Notes under the pieces: generated by a model | Seen by the model: the letters and a program-made list of their open reading frames with translations, nothing else | Told to the model about the DNA's origin: nothing | The model's database searches: none | In this document: positions 10,736-19,170 of the stretch, in pieces | Layout: every line of letters begins with the position of its first letter | How positions within the stretch are numbered: position 1 is the stretch's first letter | Translations under genes and position numbers: made by a program | Source: Candidatus Zixiibacteriota bacterium | GTDB lineage: Bacteria; Zixibacteria; MSB-5A5; GN15; FEB-12 | Assembly: GCA_034003725.1 (NCBI GenBank) | Contig: JAVEYB010000001.1 | Coordinates: 580,641 to 644,640 of the forward strand | Length of the DNA: 64,000 nucleotides | Reading direction: 5' to 3'

Positions 10736-11349
10736 TACAAGCGTGGTTTGCTTGGCCTTACAGTGAAATGGCTTTGTTTTGTCATATTTAAGGGTTCCCA
10801 GTACTTCTCTTCTCTTCCCGGCGCGCGAAGAGGAAGTCTCTCCGCGCGCTCTCTACATAGAGGGATGGCGAAGTTTTTACCATCGAAGGTGTAGCGAAAC
10901 TGCGGGGGGAGAAAATCGGACATCGGCGCAGCCCAGCCCTGCGACGGCGGGAGGGCATGTCCGCCTGTGTCGAGGACGGTTTCAAGGGACTCTTTCCAAT
11001 TCGTGGACCCCATAGCAAGCTATGGGCGACTCCCCTCGTGCGTGGCGTACGTCCTCGTGCGTGGCGTACGTCCCCGTGCGCCACGCGAACCGCTGAGCTA
11101 ATCCCCCCGCACTTTCACTACATCCTCGATGGAGAAAACGGCGCGGCCCCTCTAGTAGACGATGGAGCCAATGAGAATGCAATCGATGCGACCGAAAATC
11201 GACCGACGATCATCCGGCTGCGACACTGGAGGAGTCTCTCAGTCAACGCAATACGACTGCATCGGAGAAGAACAGTCCAAAATGGGGGCCCCCATAAAAT
11301 GACAAAACGAACCTATTTCCCCGTAACGCTCACGCAACCACGCTTGTAC
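10736..11349. repeat. Imperfect inverted pair of a roughly 200-base repeat family
   Basis: Two degenerate copies face each other. Outer blocks 10736-10799 and 11286-11349 match as reverse complements (both keep TACAAGCGTGGTT and TTTTGTCAT). Inner blocks 10879-10909 and 11103-11132 also match (CCATCGA-GTGTAG and a run of six G). The intervening parts have diverged. Between them, 11034-11085 holds two direct copies of a roughly 20-base unit containing GTGCGTGGCGTACGTCC, which also belongs to the 93-base repeat family found at 11430 and 12952. Open frames in 10579-11424 arise from these repeats and I do not call them as genes. The remainder of 10527-10735 shows nothing definable. Confidence 0.6.
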
Positions 11350-11429
11350 AATGATTTTTCTGTTCTCTCGCGTGTGCGGAGTGGATCACATGTCGCAGCG
11401 GTGCGTCATGTGGTGACGGTTTGAATGGC

Positions 11430-11590
11430 TGGGTTCCGTGGCGCACGGGACATACGTCACGCACAAATCAAAGATAGACTCCCGCCTGCGCGGGAGTGAC
11501 ACGCCTGCGCCGTGTCGTCAGTGGCGAGGTCAAGACGCGAGGACGTGGCCCGCGCACGGATCAGAGATAGATTCCCGCCTGCGCGCAGGG
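11430..11590 (+). repeat. Copies of the 93-base hairpin repeat family (one full, one partial)
   Basis: 11430-11519 is one near-full unit: GGGTTCCGTGGCGCACGG, then AAAGATAGACTCCCGCCTGC and GCGGGAGTGACACGCCTGC. 11541-11590 is a partial, more diverged unit (CGCGCACGGATCAGAGATAG, then ATTCCCGCCTGCGCGCAGGG). Each full unit can form two consecutive hairpins, ACTCCCGC-CTGC-GCGGGAGT and an ACACGCC/GGCGTGT-type stem. The unit recurs in the same orientation at 12952-13174. Confidence 0.8.
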
Positions 11591-11603
11591 TACCAGAAAC
11601 CAC

Positions 11604-11633
11604 TTGACACTTTCCCCTCCGCTTGGGTCTATT
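11604..11633 (+). promoter_or_regulatory. Possible promoter for the lipoprotein gene
   Basis: A perfect TTGACA at 11604-11609 is followed at 18 bases by TCTATT (11628-11633). The -10 element is weak. It lies about 130 bases upstream of the lipoprotein start and directly after the repeat copies. Confidence 0.35.
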
Positions 11634-11764
11634 AGGTATAGATCCGTGGGGGAATAGACCGACTCCAATCGACTCTGCAGCATAACCAGAAAGTCCCCTT
11701 CAGTCGTGAGCGCGCACTGAGCGGACGTCACAAGGTGCCTTCTCGCGGGCGGGAGGAAATCTGA

Positions 11765-12850
11765 ATGAAGAAAACAGTGTTACCGGCGCCGGCACTGGCG
11801 ATGCTGGTGGTAACGATTGGTCTGAGTCTGTTGAGTTGCCGGGATGATCCGCCGGTGGGCCCGGGGACCGAGAAGGACTACCCGGTGTACTTCATCGATG
11901 GTGACGATCTCCATCGTCTGTGCCGCTATTACCCGGTCGAAAACCGTCTGGACACGGTCGTCCTGCCCTTTGAGATCACGTGGGACTACGAGTTGTCTCC
12001 CGATGGCGACATGCTGTATGTCTGTGCTCTGGACGACGTCTACATTGTTGCACTGAGCGACACTCCGCATGTCGTTGACGTCATCGAGAAACGCTGCGCA
12101 GGCGGGGTCGCGATCTCTAACGATGGCCGTCTCCTTGCTCTTTGCGGGGACAACCTTGAAATCGTTCGGACATCGGATCACAGCCTGGTGTTCAGCGATA
12201 CCAGTCGGACCGCGAAGGGGGTCTTCTCGCATGACGACGAGACATTCTATGCGATAGGCAACGTAGATGTGGAGGGCTACGATCCGTATCCGGCGCTCTA
12301 CCGGGTCAGCCTCACGGATACCACGGATGTCAGGAAGACGGCGTTTCTTGACAATCCGTACCCGAGGGGTCCCAGACAGATCGTACCCTTCCGAGATGAT
12401 CGTATGCTGGCAATCTACTTTGCATCATGGTATGTGGGGCACTCGTTCGAGGTTTACGATCAGACCGCAGGTGAAATCGTCTTCAGCGACATATTTCTAC
12501 CGGGCTACGGCGCGATAACGCTTGATCCAATCGGGCGATACGCCTACTACACCAATCCGGGGAGAATCATCGAAGGCGCAACGCCGCCGTCGGAGTTTTA
12601 TCGCTTCAATGTAGAAACGATGACCCGCGACAAGACCATCAGCACATCGGGAGCTTTCGACGATCCCGCGTTTTCCTGGTGGCCGGTGGGGGACGTCGTA
12701 GCGACGCCCGACGGTCGCTGGCTGGTTCTCACTCATTGGAGCTACGACGAATTGGTGGTTTACGATCTTTGCCGATCGAGATTCAGTCACTTTTGTCGCC
12801 TCGATCGGCCGGTGATTCTGCAATGGCCGCAGTGCCAGCGGAATCCGTAG
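11765..12850 (+). CDS. Predicted lipoprotein with beta-propeller-like repeats
   Basis: 361 residues, with GGGAGG 9-10 bases before the ATG. A lipoprotein signal ends in the lipobox LLSC at about residues 22-25, so the mature protein should be membrane-anchored by Cys25. The rest holds repeated short strands with motifs such as LSPDGDMLYVCALDD, ISNDGRLLALCGDN, FSHDDETFYAIG and ATPDGRWLVLTHWSYDELVVYDL, typical of YVTN/WD-like propeller blades. No catalytic residues are evident, so a surface binding or scaffold role is more likely than an enzyme. It is the only gene between two blocks of the same repeats. The family is probable; the function is unknown. Confidence 0.75.
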   Translation: MKKTVLPAPALAMLVVTIGLSLLSCRDDPPVGPGTEKDYPVYFIDGDDLHRLCRYYPVENRLDTVVLPFEITWDYELSPDGDMLYVCALDDVYIVALSDTPHVVDVIEKRCAGGVAISNDGRLLALCGDNLEIVRTSDHSLVFSDTSRTAKGVFSHDDETFYAIGNVDVEGYDPYPALYRVSLTDTTDVRKTAFLDNPYPRGPRQIVPFRDDRMLAIYFASWYVGHSFEVYDQTAGEIVFSDIFLPGYGAITLDPIGRYAYYTNPGRIIEGATPPSEFYRFNVETMTRDKTISTSGAFDDPAFSWWPVGDVVATPDGRWLVLTHWSYDELVVYDLCRSRFSHFCRLDRPVILQWPQCQRNP

Positions 12851-12951
12851 GATGCATCAGACACACGCAAGAGTCTATGCCATCCATCACGAGTTTGTTG
12901 AGTAAGAGGTCTTTTCAGGCGAGGAAAGCCGCCTGACCTGCACATGTGCGA

Positions 12952-13174
12952 GTTCGCGCGGCGCACGGGGACGTACGCCACGCACGGATCAAAGATAGAC
13001 TCCCGCCTGCGGGGGAGTGACACGCCTGCAGCGTGTCGTCGCTGGGTTCCGTGACGCACGGGGATGCACGCCACGCACAAATCATAGATAGACTCCCGCC
13101 TGCGCGGGAGTGACACGCCTGCGGCGTGTCGTCGCCGGGTTCCGTGGCGCACGGGGACGTAGGCCGCGCACGGT
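12952..13174 (+). repeat. Tandem array of the 93-base hairpin repeat (about 2.3 units)
   Basis: The anchor GCACGGGG occurs at 12963, 13056 and 13149, giving an exact period of 93 bases. Each unit carries GATAGACTCCCGCCTGC and GTGACACGCCTGC. In the unit around 13092-13129 two perfect hairpins follow each other: ACTCCCGC-CTGC-GCGGGAGT (13092-13111) and ACACGCC-TGC-GGCGTGT (13113-13129). Reverse-strand translation gives the SLPRRRESI-type peptides that are a usual artefact of this kind of repeat. The stretch 12851-12951 before it shows no feature. Confidence 0.85.
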
Positions 13175-13191
13175 CGTCGTAGTCGCTCGTG

Positions 13192-13260
13192 GCCGTGACT
13201 TCAGTCACGGTTGGCCGGACTCGTCGTATGTGGAGCGTGCGCACCGTGACTAAAGTCACG
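13192..13260. repeat. Two copies of a CCGTGACT-NN-AGTCACGG palindrome
   Basis: CCGTGACT-TC-AGTCACGG at 13192-13209 and CCGTGACT-AA-AGTCACGG at 13243-13260 are perfect 8-base inverted repeats 51 bases apart, directly after the 93-base repeats. They resemble REP-type palindromes. Lying at the 3' side of the leftward alcohol dehydrogenase gene, they could also protect or end its transcript. Confidence 0.65.
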
Positions 13261-13276
13261 GCGACACGACACAGCC

Positions 13277-14275
13277 TTACATCGCGGACTCGTCGATTAC
13301 GATCACGGCGGCGCCGGTGAAACGTCCGTGCCGAAGGTCATCGAGCGCATCGTTGGCCCGCTCCAGCGGATACGGGTGGACCTCGGTCTTCACCGGCACC
13401 CTGGGAGCGAGCGCCAGAAACTCTTCACCATCGCGGCGCGTGAGATTGGCGACCGACACGATCGAGCGTTCCTCCCAGAGAGTGGCATAGGGAAACGAGG
13501 GGATATCGCTCATGTGGATACCGGCGCACACGACCCGTCCTCCCTTGCGCACGGCTTTGAGCGCGATCGGCACGAGTTCGCCGACCGGTGCAAAGATAAT
13601 GGCGGCGTCGAGCGGCTCCGCCGGCGGGTCCTCCGAGGCCCCGGCCCGGACAGCGCCCAGCGCGAGCGCAAAGGCCTGGCCCTCGGTGTCGCCCCGCCGG
13701 GTGAACGCATGCACCTGCCGCCCCTGGTAGCGCGCCACCTGAATGAGAATGTGCGCGGCGGCGCCAAAACCGTAAAAGCCGACCGTACGCGCATCGCCCG
13801 CCATCCGAAGCGACCGGTAGCCGATCAATCCGGCGCACAGAAGCGGCGCGGCCTGCAGGTCCGGGTAGTCGCGCGATATGGGAAAACAGAAGCGTTCGTC
13901 GGCGACGCAATACTCGGCGAATCCGCCGTTGATCTGGTAGCCGGTATAGCGGGCATTGTCGCAGAGGTTCTCCTGATCGTGGCGGCAGTAGTGGCATTCG
14001 CCGCAACTGTAACCGAGCCACGGGACGCCGACCCGATCGCCGGGTGCAAAGGCCGTGGCTTTGTGTCCCACAGCATCAACCGTGCCCACGATCTGGTGGC
14101 CGGGGATGATCGGCAGCGACGGTTCCGTGAGATCGCCGTCGACGACGTGCAGATCGGTCCGGCAGAGACCGCAGACGGAAACTTTGAGGCGGACCTGACC
14201 CGGTCCGGGATCGGGAACGGGGAGGTCTACCGCTTTCAACGGGGTCCGTACTTTTTCGAGGATCATGGCGCGCAT
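13277..14275 (-). CDS. Zinc-dependent alcohol dehydrogenase family protein
   Basis: 332 residues, usual for medium-chain dehydrogenases. The catalytic-zinc motif GLCRTDLHVVDGD (Cys38) and PGHQIVG (His60) are present. The structural-zinc cysteines are Cys91, Cys94, Cys97 and Cys105 (CGECHYCRHDQENLC). The cofactor fold is GFYGFGAAAHILIQVA, a slightly altered glycine motif. This subfamily (AdhP-like, often called zinc-binding alcohol dehydrogenase family protein) oxidises alcohols or reduces aldehydes with NAD(P). The substrate is not determinable. The gene is divergent from kamA, with about 410 bases between them. Confidence 0.9.
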   Translation of the reverse strand: MRAMILEKVRTPLKAVDLPVPDPGPGQVRLKVSVCGLCRTDLHVVDGDLTEPSLPIIPGHQIVGTVDAVGHKATAFAPGDRVGVPWLGYSCGECHYCRHDQENLCDNARYTGYQINGGFAEYCVADERFCFPISRDYPDLQAAPLLCAGLIGYRSLRMAGDARTVGFYGFGAAAHILIQVARYQGRQVHAFTRRGDTEGQAFALALGAVRAGASEDPPAEPLDAAIIFAPVGELVPIALKAVRKGGRVVCAGIHMSDIPSFPYATLWEERSIVSVANLTRRDGEEFLALAPRVPVKTEVHPYPLERANDALDDLRHGRFTGAAVIVIDESAM

Positions 14276-14461
14276 ACTGTCATCTCCGTCGACAGCACGC
14301 AGTATAGAGCCTTCGGCGCATTCTGTAAAGGCGGGAAAAATCGGCCGGGCGCACTGTCGGCGGGTGGATCATAGTCGTCTGTCGGACAGGCTGATACGCC
14401 GGAAGACGGGCGATCGGCGGGACGATTGTGTTCAAATTGGGTCCATTTTTGTGATTAATTC

Positions 14462-14490
14462 TTGCGAATGCCGCGATCGGTGCGTATAAC
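14462..14490 (+). promoter_or_regulatory. Putative promoter of the KamA-type gene, with a long leader
   Basis: TTGCGA (14462-14467), a 17-base spacer and TATAAC (14485-14490). Transcription starting near 14497 would give a leader of about 190 bases before the start at 14687. I do not recognise a known riboswitch in that leader. Nothing else is seen in 14276-14686. Confidence 0.45.
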
Positions 14491-14686
14491 GTATGAGAGT
14501 ACAGACCGCGCTGTTCAGCATCACCGCGGGGCGACAGCCGCCCGGCTTGGAACGAGCTCCCCCGGTAGAACAGCCCGCCAAACCGCCCGAGACACCCGGA
14601 TCGCGATCCGGGGCGCTGGAATCGCATCACCTGGCGACTCACCGGAGATGTCCAGTTCTCTCACGGCACGATGAAAGGAGGTTCTC

Positions 14687-15862
14687 ATGGCAGTACCCGG
14701 TACCGCCACGGCGACCAACACGCGTCGGCGCGCCAAATACATCCTCAATATCGACCGCATCGAACAGCTGTCGGATACGGAAAAGAAGCGCCTGAAGGCG
14801 GTCGCGAAGCGATTCGCGTTTCGCGCCAACGACTACTACCTCTCGTTGATCGACTGGGACGATCCGCAGGATCCGATCCGCCGGCTGGTGATACCGCAGG
14901 AGCGCGAGCTCAACGACTGGGGACAGCTCGACACCTCGAACGAAGCCTCGATTACAGTGGCCCGCGGGGCGCAGCACAAGTACGGCACGACCGTGCTGCT
15001 GTTGGTCAACGAAGCCTGCGGAGCGTACTGCCGGTACTGCTTCCGCAAGCGGCTGTTCATGAACGACAACGACGAGGTCAATTACGATATCACGCCGGGG
15101 CTGGACTATATTCGCGCGCACCCCGAAGTCTCCAATGTCCTGTTGACGGGGGGGGATCCGATGATTCTGCAGACGCCGAAGCTGGCGGCGATATTCGAAC
15201 AGCTTCGCGCGATCGAACATGTCAAAATCATTCGGATCGGCACCAAGATGCCGGCGTTTAATCCGTTCCGGTTCATCAACGATCCCGAGTTGATGGAGCT
15301 GATACGCGCGCACTCGCACAACGACCGCCGCGTGTATTTCATGTGTCATTTCGACCACCCCCGTGAGTTGACCGAGGAAAGTATCGAAGGTCTTCGGATG
15401 ATCCAGGACGCCGGGGCGATTTGTGTCAACCAGAACCCGATCATCCGGGGCATCTCGGACGATCCCGACGTCATGGCGGAGTTGTGGAACAGGCTGTCGT
15501 ATATCGGCGTGCCGCAGTATTACGTGTTCCAGGGGCGACCGACCGAGGGCAACGAGCCGTTCGAGGTGCCGATTGTCGAAGCGTATTTCAAGATCGAAGA
15601 GGCGAAGAAGAAGTGTTCGGGGCTGGCCAAGCGAACGAAATACTGCATGTCGCATGAGGCGGGCAAGGTGGAGATTATCGGAGTCGACCACAAACGAATC
15701 TACCTGAAGTTTCATCGGGCCAAGTACGCCCGGGACGAACAGCGCCTGATCGTCTGCGAGCGCGACGACAATGCGTACTGGCTCGATCAGCTCAAGCCCG
15801 TGAGCGGGTACAGCAACGAGTATTACCGCGAGCAGGCGGCGTCGCGGGCCGGCGCCGCCTGA
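14687..15862 (+). CDS. KamA-family radical SAM protein (lysine 2,3-aminomutase-like)
   Basis: 391 residues, with an ideal AAAGGAGG 6 bases before the ATG. The radical-SAM cluster motif ACGAYCRYCFRKR supplies Cys111, Cys115 and Cys118. GGDPMIL follows, as in aminomutases. Near the C-terminus, CMSHEAGKVEI sits where lysine 2,3-aminomutase has its glycine-rich PLP-lysine motif. Family members isomerise L-lysine to beta-lysine (or glutamate to beta-glutamate, or act in EF-P modification). The protein is longer than EpmB and lacks a clear zinc-binding tail. Substrate is therefore open: beta-lysine for fermentation or osmoprotection is possible. It stands alone, with a terminator downstream. Confidence 0.85.
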   Translation: MAVPGTATATNTRRRAKYILNIDRIEQLSDTEKKRLKAVAKRFAFRANDYYLSLIDWDDPQDPIRRLVIPQERELNDWGQLDTSNEASITVARGAQHKYGTTVLLLVNEACGAYCRYCFRKRLFMNDNDEVNYDITPGLDYIRAHPEVSNVLLTGGDPMILQTPKLAAIFEQLRAIEHVKIIRIGTKMPAFNPFRFINDPELMELIRAHSHNDRRVYFMCHFDHPRELTEESIEGLRMIQDAGAICVNQNPIIRGISDDPDVMAELWNRLSYIGVPQYYVFQGRPTEGNEPFEVPIVEAYFKIEEAKKKCSGLAKRTKYCMSHEAGKVEIIGVDHKRIYLKFHRAKYARDEQRLIVCERDDNAYWLDQLKPVSGYSNEYYREQAASRAGAA

Positions 15863-15933
15863 CGCAGCCAAGGCCGCACAGGGGCGGACCCGGTATCCGT
15901 CCTCTGTGTGCTGCACATTCCATCATCACAAAG

Positions 15934-15968
15934 AAACGGTCAGGCGGTTTCACACTGCCTGACCGTTT
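15934..15968. terminator. Bidirectional intrinsic terminator
   Basis: A 12-base perfect stem, AAACGGTCAGGC (15934-15945) and GCCTGACCGTTT (15957-15968), with an 11-base loop, sits between the convergent kamA-like and M14 peptidase genes. Confidence 0.8.
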
Positions 15969-15985
15969 GCGGTTGGTCGAGACGA

Positions 15986-18823
15986 TCATTCGCCGTAGGG
16001 GGAGAGACTGCTCGTATACCCCGGCCCGTAGAGCAGGGCGTTAACAAACATTTGCCGCGTTCCGTAGAAGTACGCGCGGGTGTATGGTGCGGCCGCAAAC
16101 ATGATTACCTGTCCCTTGCCCTTGCGTTCGCGGGTCAGGTAGGCCGTTCCGGCCCATCGCTCGCGCGCTTCGGGCCACAGCAGGCCCGACATCCGAAGCC
16201 GGTTGCCGTCGGGAGCGAAGCGCGCCACGGTGGTTACCGGGTCTTTCGAGAGGAAGGCGCGATCGGTATACACCATGACGGGGACGCGATCGCTCATGCC
16301 ATAGGCGAGCCAGTGTTCGGTATCCACATCGGCGCGCATGATAACGCCGCGCGGGTGGAAACGCCGGTTCCACTCGTCGAGTTCCTCCGCGCTGTTGCCG
16401 GGTCCGCCGCCCGGAGTCTGTTCGGCAGCGGCGTTCTCGGCGGGAGCTTTTTCGGGGTACCAGAGCGCGAGGGTGTCAATCGCCGGCGACTCGGCGCTGA
16501 GCTCTCGCTTCAGCGCCTGCGCGTAGCTGTCGAGCTGGTCGAGCACCTGGCGACGAAGTCGCACCGACGACAGACCGGTGGCGGTGTCGGCCGCCCAGGC
16601 AGCCGATGAGCCCATCAGGATCAGTGTACCGCCATCGGAAACCCAGTCGGACAGCATCGACGCTCCGTATCGACCGAGCTGCTGTTCGAGGCTGCTGCCC
16701 CAGGCGTCGGGGATCACCAACACGTTGTACGGCGAGAGGTCGGTCCAGGTGAGCTGCTGCATATTGATCAGGGAGTGCGGGATTTCGAGTTCCTTGTCGA
16801 TGGTGAACCAGAGCGAGCCGGCATCAGTGTAGTCGATCGGCGATCCGGCGACCAGCGCGATACGCGGTTGGGCGAGCAACTGGAAGGTCGGCGCTCCGAG
16901 ATGCGAGCCCTGTGAGGCATAGCCGGTGCTGACGCCGTAGACGTTCACGCCGATTTCTTCGGCAAGGGCGCCGAGCAGGTCGGCGAGGTTGTCGGGATTG
17001 CCGCGCTGCCTCAGCAGCAGCGTGCCGGCGGCGTATTCGCGACCCTCGATCGTGAGCGGCTTTTCGGACGCGTAGACGATGAGTTCTTTCGCGAACAGCC
17101 GGTTGAGGATGCGGTAGGTCTGCTCGCCTTCCATGTCAATCAGGAAGCCGTAGGTGGCATCGGGGTTGACGAGCCGCCCGGTCGGGTCGGCGAGATCGGT
17201 CACAGGTTCCATGGACACGGACGGCGCCGACGTAGTTTCGTAGGCTTCGAGGCCGTAAGCCATCGGGACACACCACGCGGAGACTTCATACATGCGAGTG
17301 TCTCCGTGTTTTTCGAGTTCGCGTCGTTCGTCCTCGAGGAATTGCTGATTGAGCCGCAGGTCAAACTCGCAGATGGCCTTGGCCAGCGCGCCGTGCGGCT
17401 GGGCGGTGCTGACGACAAAGGTCCCGGCCGGGAGGGTTCTCGATCTGACGGTCTCACCGTAGGTGTTGCGCGCCGAGGGCAGGGTGAACGACGCAGTCGT
17501 CCGACTCACGTCGATGCCCTGCTGCATCAGCGAACGGACGAACCGGTTGAGCTTTACGTGATCGCTGCCGGGCGGAAACAGAAAGGTCAGGCCGCTCTGC
17601 CGGCCGGTCATCACGATTGCTTTTCGAGCGTTGTGATAGTCGCGAAGCAACTCGACTCGATGGTTGGCGGTCGTTCGGAGGTTGGCGATCGACGACGTGA
17701 ACTGGTGATTGACGGCTTCGTGGTAGGTCAGGATGTAATCGCCGGGCTGCCTGACCATATTGCCGTCGACACCCGCCTGTTCATAGAGGATGCCGACTGA
17801 ACCGAACAGAGTCGGCCACGAGGAGCCGTACCCGATGTACCATTGCTCGTTCCATTCGCCGGTGTAGTAGGGCCATCCGTGTAGGTCGAGAGCCTGTGCC
17901 TGTTCCCTGCCGTAGATTTGGTACCACTTCAACACGTTTTCGGGAGTGTTGTAGTTGATCGGCTGGCGGGGGGGCGAAAAGAGGAAATTGTCGCTGGATC
18001 CCATTTCGTGACCGTCAACCACGAGCACGGGAAAGTACTTCAGGATGGTTTCGACACGACCCTTGGTTTCGGGCTGGGTCAAGAGGATCCAGTCGCGGTT
18101 GAGGTCGAACCAGTAGTGGTTGGTCCTACCCCAGGGCCAGACGCCGGAGTGCTGCATGGCGCCGGGGTCGTAGTTGGGCGTGTGGCTTTTGTAGGTCTGG
18201 AGCATGGAGAGGTAGCGCTCCCGCCCGTCGGGGTTCTCGCTGGGATCGACGAGGACGATGACGTTTTGCAGCAGGTGCATGGTCGCCGAGTCGGTTGCGG
18301 CGGCGAGATGCCAGATCAGGCGCGTAGCAGCATCGGTTCCCGAGACCTCATCTCCGTGGATGCTGTAGGCCATCCAGGCGAACGCCGGGAGGTCGGCAAT
18401 CAGCCGGTCGAGTTCGGCCGACGACGAGAGCGCAGCGGGGTCAGCCACCGTGCTCATGGCGTCACGGTATTGCTCGAGCCGGGCAAGGTTTTCGGGCGTG
18501 GAGATAATCAGGTAGATCAGCTCCCGGCCCTCGTGGGTCGAGCCGTATGAGTCGATCATGACCCGGTCTGATTTTTCGGCCAGCAGCCGAGCATACGCGA
18601 CGATCTCGTGGTAGTGGTTGGGCCACTGACCGACCGGATGTTGGAGGTAGTCGTTTGGGTTCGGAATGGCCGGATCGTACGACTCGGTGTCGTAAAAGGG
18701 GACCGTATCGATGATGGCCTTCTCGGAGTACGAGGGGTGCAGTCCGGCGGTGAGTTCGGGCGCGACGAGCACACTCAGGGCAACGGCGGATGCCGTGATC
18801 AGCAATCGCGAAGAGAGATGCAT
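15986..18823 (-). CDS. Secreted M14-family zinc carboxypeptidase-like protein
   Basis: 945 residues. A signal peptide occupies about residues 1-26 (LLITASAVALSVLVAPELTA). The start is supported by AAGGGGA upstream. The M14 core lies at about 60-360: YGSTHEGRELIYLIIS, then zinc ligands His156 and Glu159 in SIHGDEVSG, then VDPSENPDGRERYL and the distal histidine in VVDGHEMGS. The remaining 580 residues include a region resembling a glutamine-amidotransferase-like fold (PYNVLVIPDAWGSS, SDWVSDGGTLILMGSSAAWA) as often seen in large secreted M14 relatives. It probably trims peptides outside the cytoplasm and fits the peptide-scavenging theme with the M4, S8 and S9 peptidases. It is divergent from the M4 gene. 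Confidence 0.88.
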   Translation of the reverse strand: MHLSSRLLITASAVALSVLVAPELTAGLHPSYSEKAIIDTVPFYDTESYDPAIPNPNDYLQHPVGQWPNHYHEIVAYARLLAEKSDRVMIDSYGSTHEGRELIYLIISTPENLARLEQYRDAMSTVADPAALSSSAELDRLIADLPAFAWMAYSIHGDEVSGTDAATRLIWHLAAATDSATMHLLQNVIVLVDPSENPDGRERYLSMLQTYKSHTPNYDPGAMQHSGVWPWGRTNHYWFDLNRDWILLTQPETKGRVETILKYFPVLVVDGHEMGSSDNFLFSPPRQPINYNTPENVLKWYQIYGREQAQALDLHGWPYYTGEWNEQWYIGYGSSWPTLFGSVGILYEQAGVDGNMVRQPGDYILTYHEAVNHQFTSSIANLRTTANHRVELLRDYHNARKAIVMTGRQSGLTFLFPPGSDHVKLNRFVRSLMQQGIDVSRTTASFTLPSARNTYGETVRSRTLPAGTFVVSTAQPHGALAKAICEFDLRLNQQFLEDERRELEKHGDTRMYEVSAWCVPMAYGLEAYETTSAPSVSMEPVTDLADPTGRLVNPDATYGFLIDMEGEQTYRILNRLFAKELIVYASEKPLTIEGREYAAGTLLLRQRGNPDNLADLLGALAEEIGVNVYGVSTGYASQGSHLGAPTFQLLAQPRIALVAGSPIDYTDAGSLWFTIDKELEIPHSLINMQQLTWTDLSPYNVLVIPDAWGSSLEQQLGRYGASMLSDWVSDGGTLILMGSSAAWAADTATGLSSVRLRRQVLDQLDSYAQALKRELSAESPAIDTLALWYPEKAPAENAAAEQTPGGGPGNSAEELDEWNRRFHPRGVIMRADVDTEHWLAYGMSDRVPVMVYTDRAFLSKDPVTTVARFAPDGNRLRMSGLLWPEARERWAGTAYLTRERKGKGQVIMFAAAPYTRAYFYGTRQMFVNALLYGPGYTSSLSPYGE

Positions 18824-19052
18824 GGCAGGATTCCCCTTTCACGGTGCGAGGCCGCGCGGAGGGCGCGACACGCTGTTCAGTAACCGTCTGAATGCAGGGA
18901 AGATAGGTTGAAAGGTAAGGTCGGGCAAGGTGCAGCTTCATCCCACTGGAGAAAAGTGGGCGGTGGATTGAGGGCCCGGTCATCCGAGACCAAATGTCGG
19001 TGAGCGGACAAAAACGACAGTCTGTCTCCACAATAGCGAGCCGATTCAATTC

Positions 19053-19080
19053 TTGACAATTCCGTCCAAATCCTTATCAT
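19053..19080 (+). promoter_or_regulatory. Putative sigma-70 promoter of the M4 peptidase gene
   Basis: Perfect TTGACA (19053-19058), a 16-base spacer and TATCAT (19075-19080), about 90 bases before the ATG at 19171. Local sequence is richer in A+T than the surroundings. The rest of the 347-base divergent region 18824-19170 shows nothing further. Confidence 0.6.
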
Positions 19081-19170
19081 GCGTTTAGTTACCAACCTAT
19101 GTCGGACGTCGCTCGGTACCCACATGCCAGCGATCCACAGAAAATGTGCGTCGGTTAGTCAGGAGCAACA

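Noticed and set aside
11089-11107. tRNA-like fragment (leftward GGGGGATTAGCTCAGCGGT)
   Set aside because: It matches the acceptor and D-arm consensus only; the sequence beyond does not fold as a tRNA and lacks an anticodon arm and T-loop.
12952-13174. CRISPR array
   Set aside because: Units are full 93-base tandem copies with no separate spacers, and no cas genes are present.
12787-13259. Leftward short proteins with SLPRRRESI or SRAGGSL peptides
   Set aside because: These peptides come from translating the 93-base repeats.
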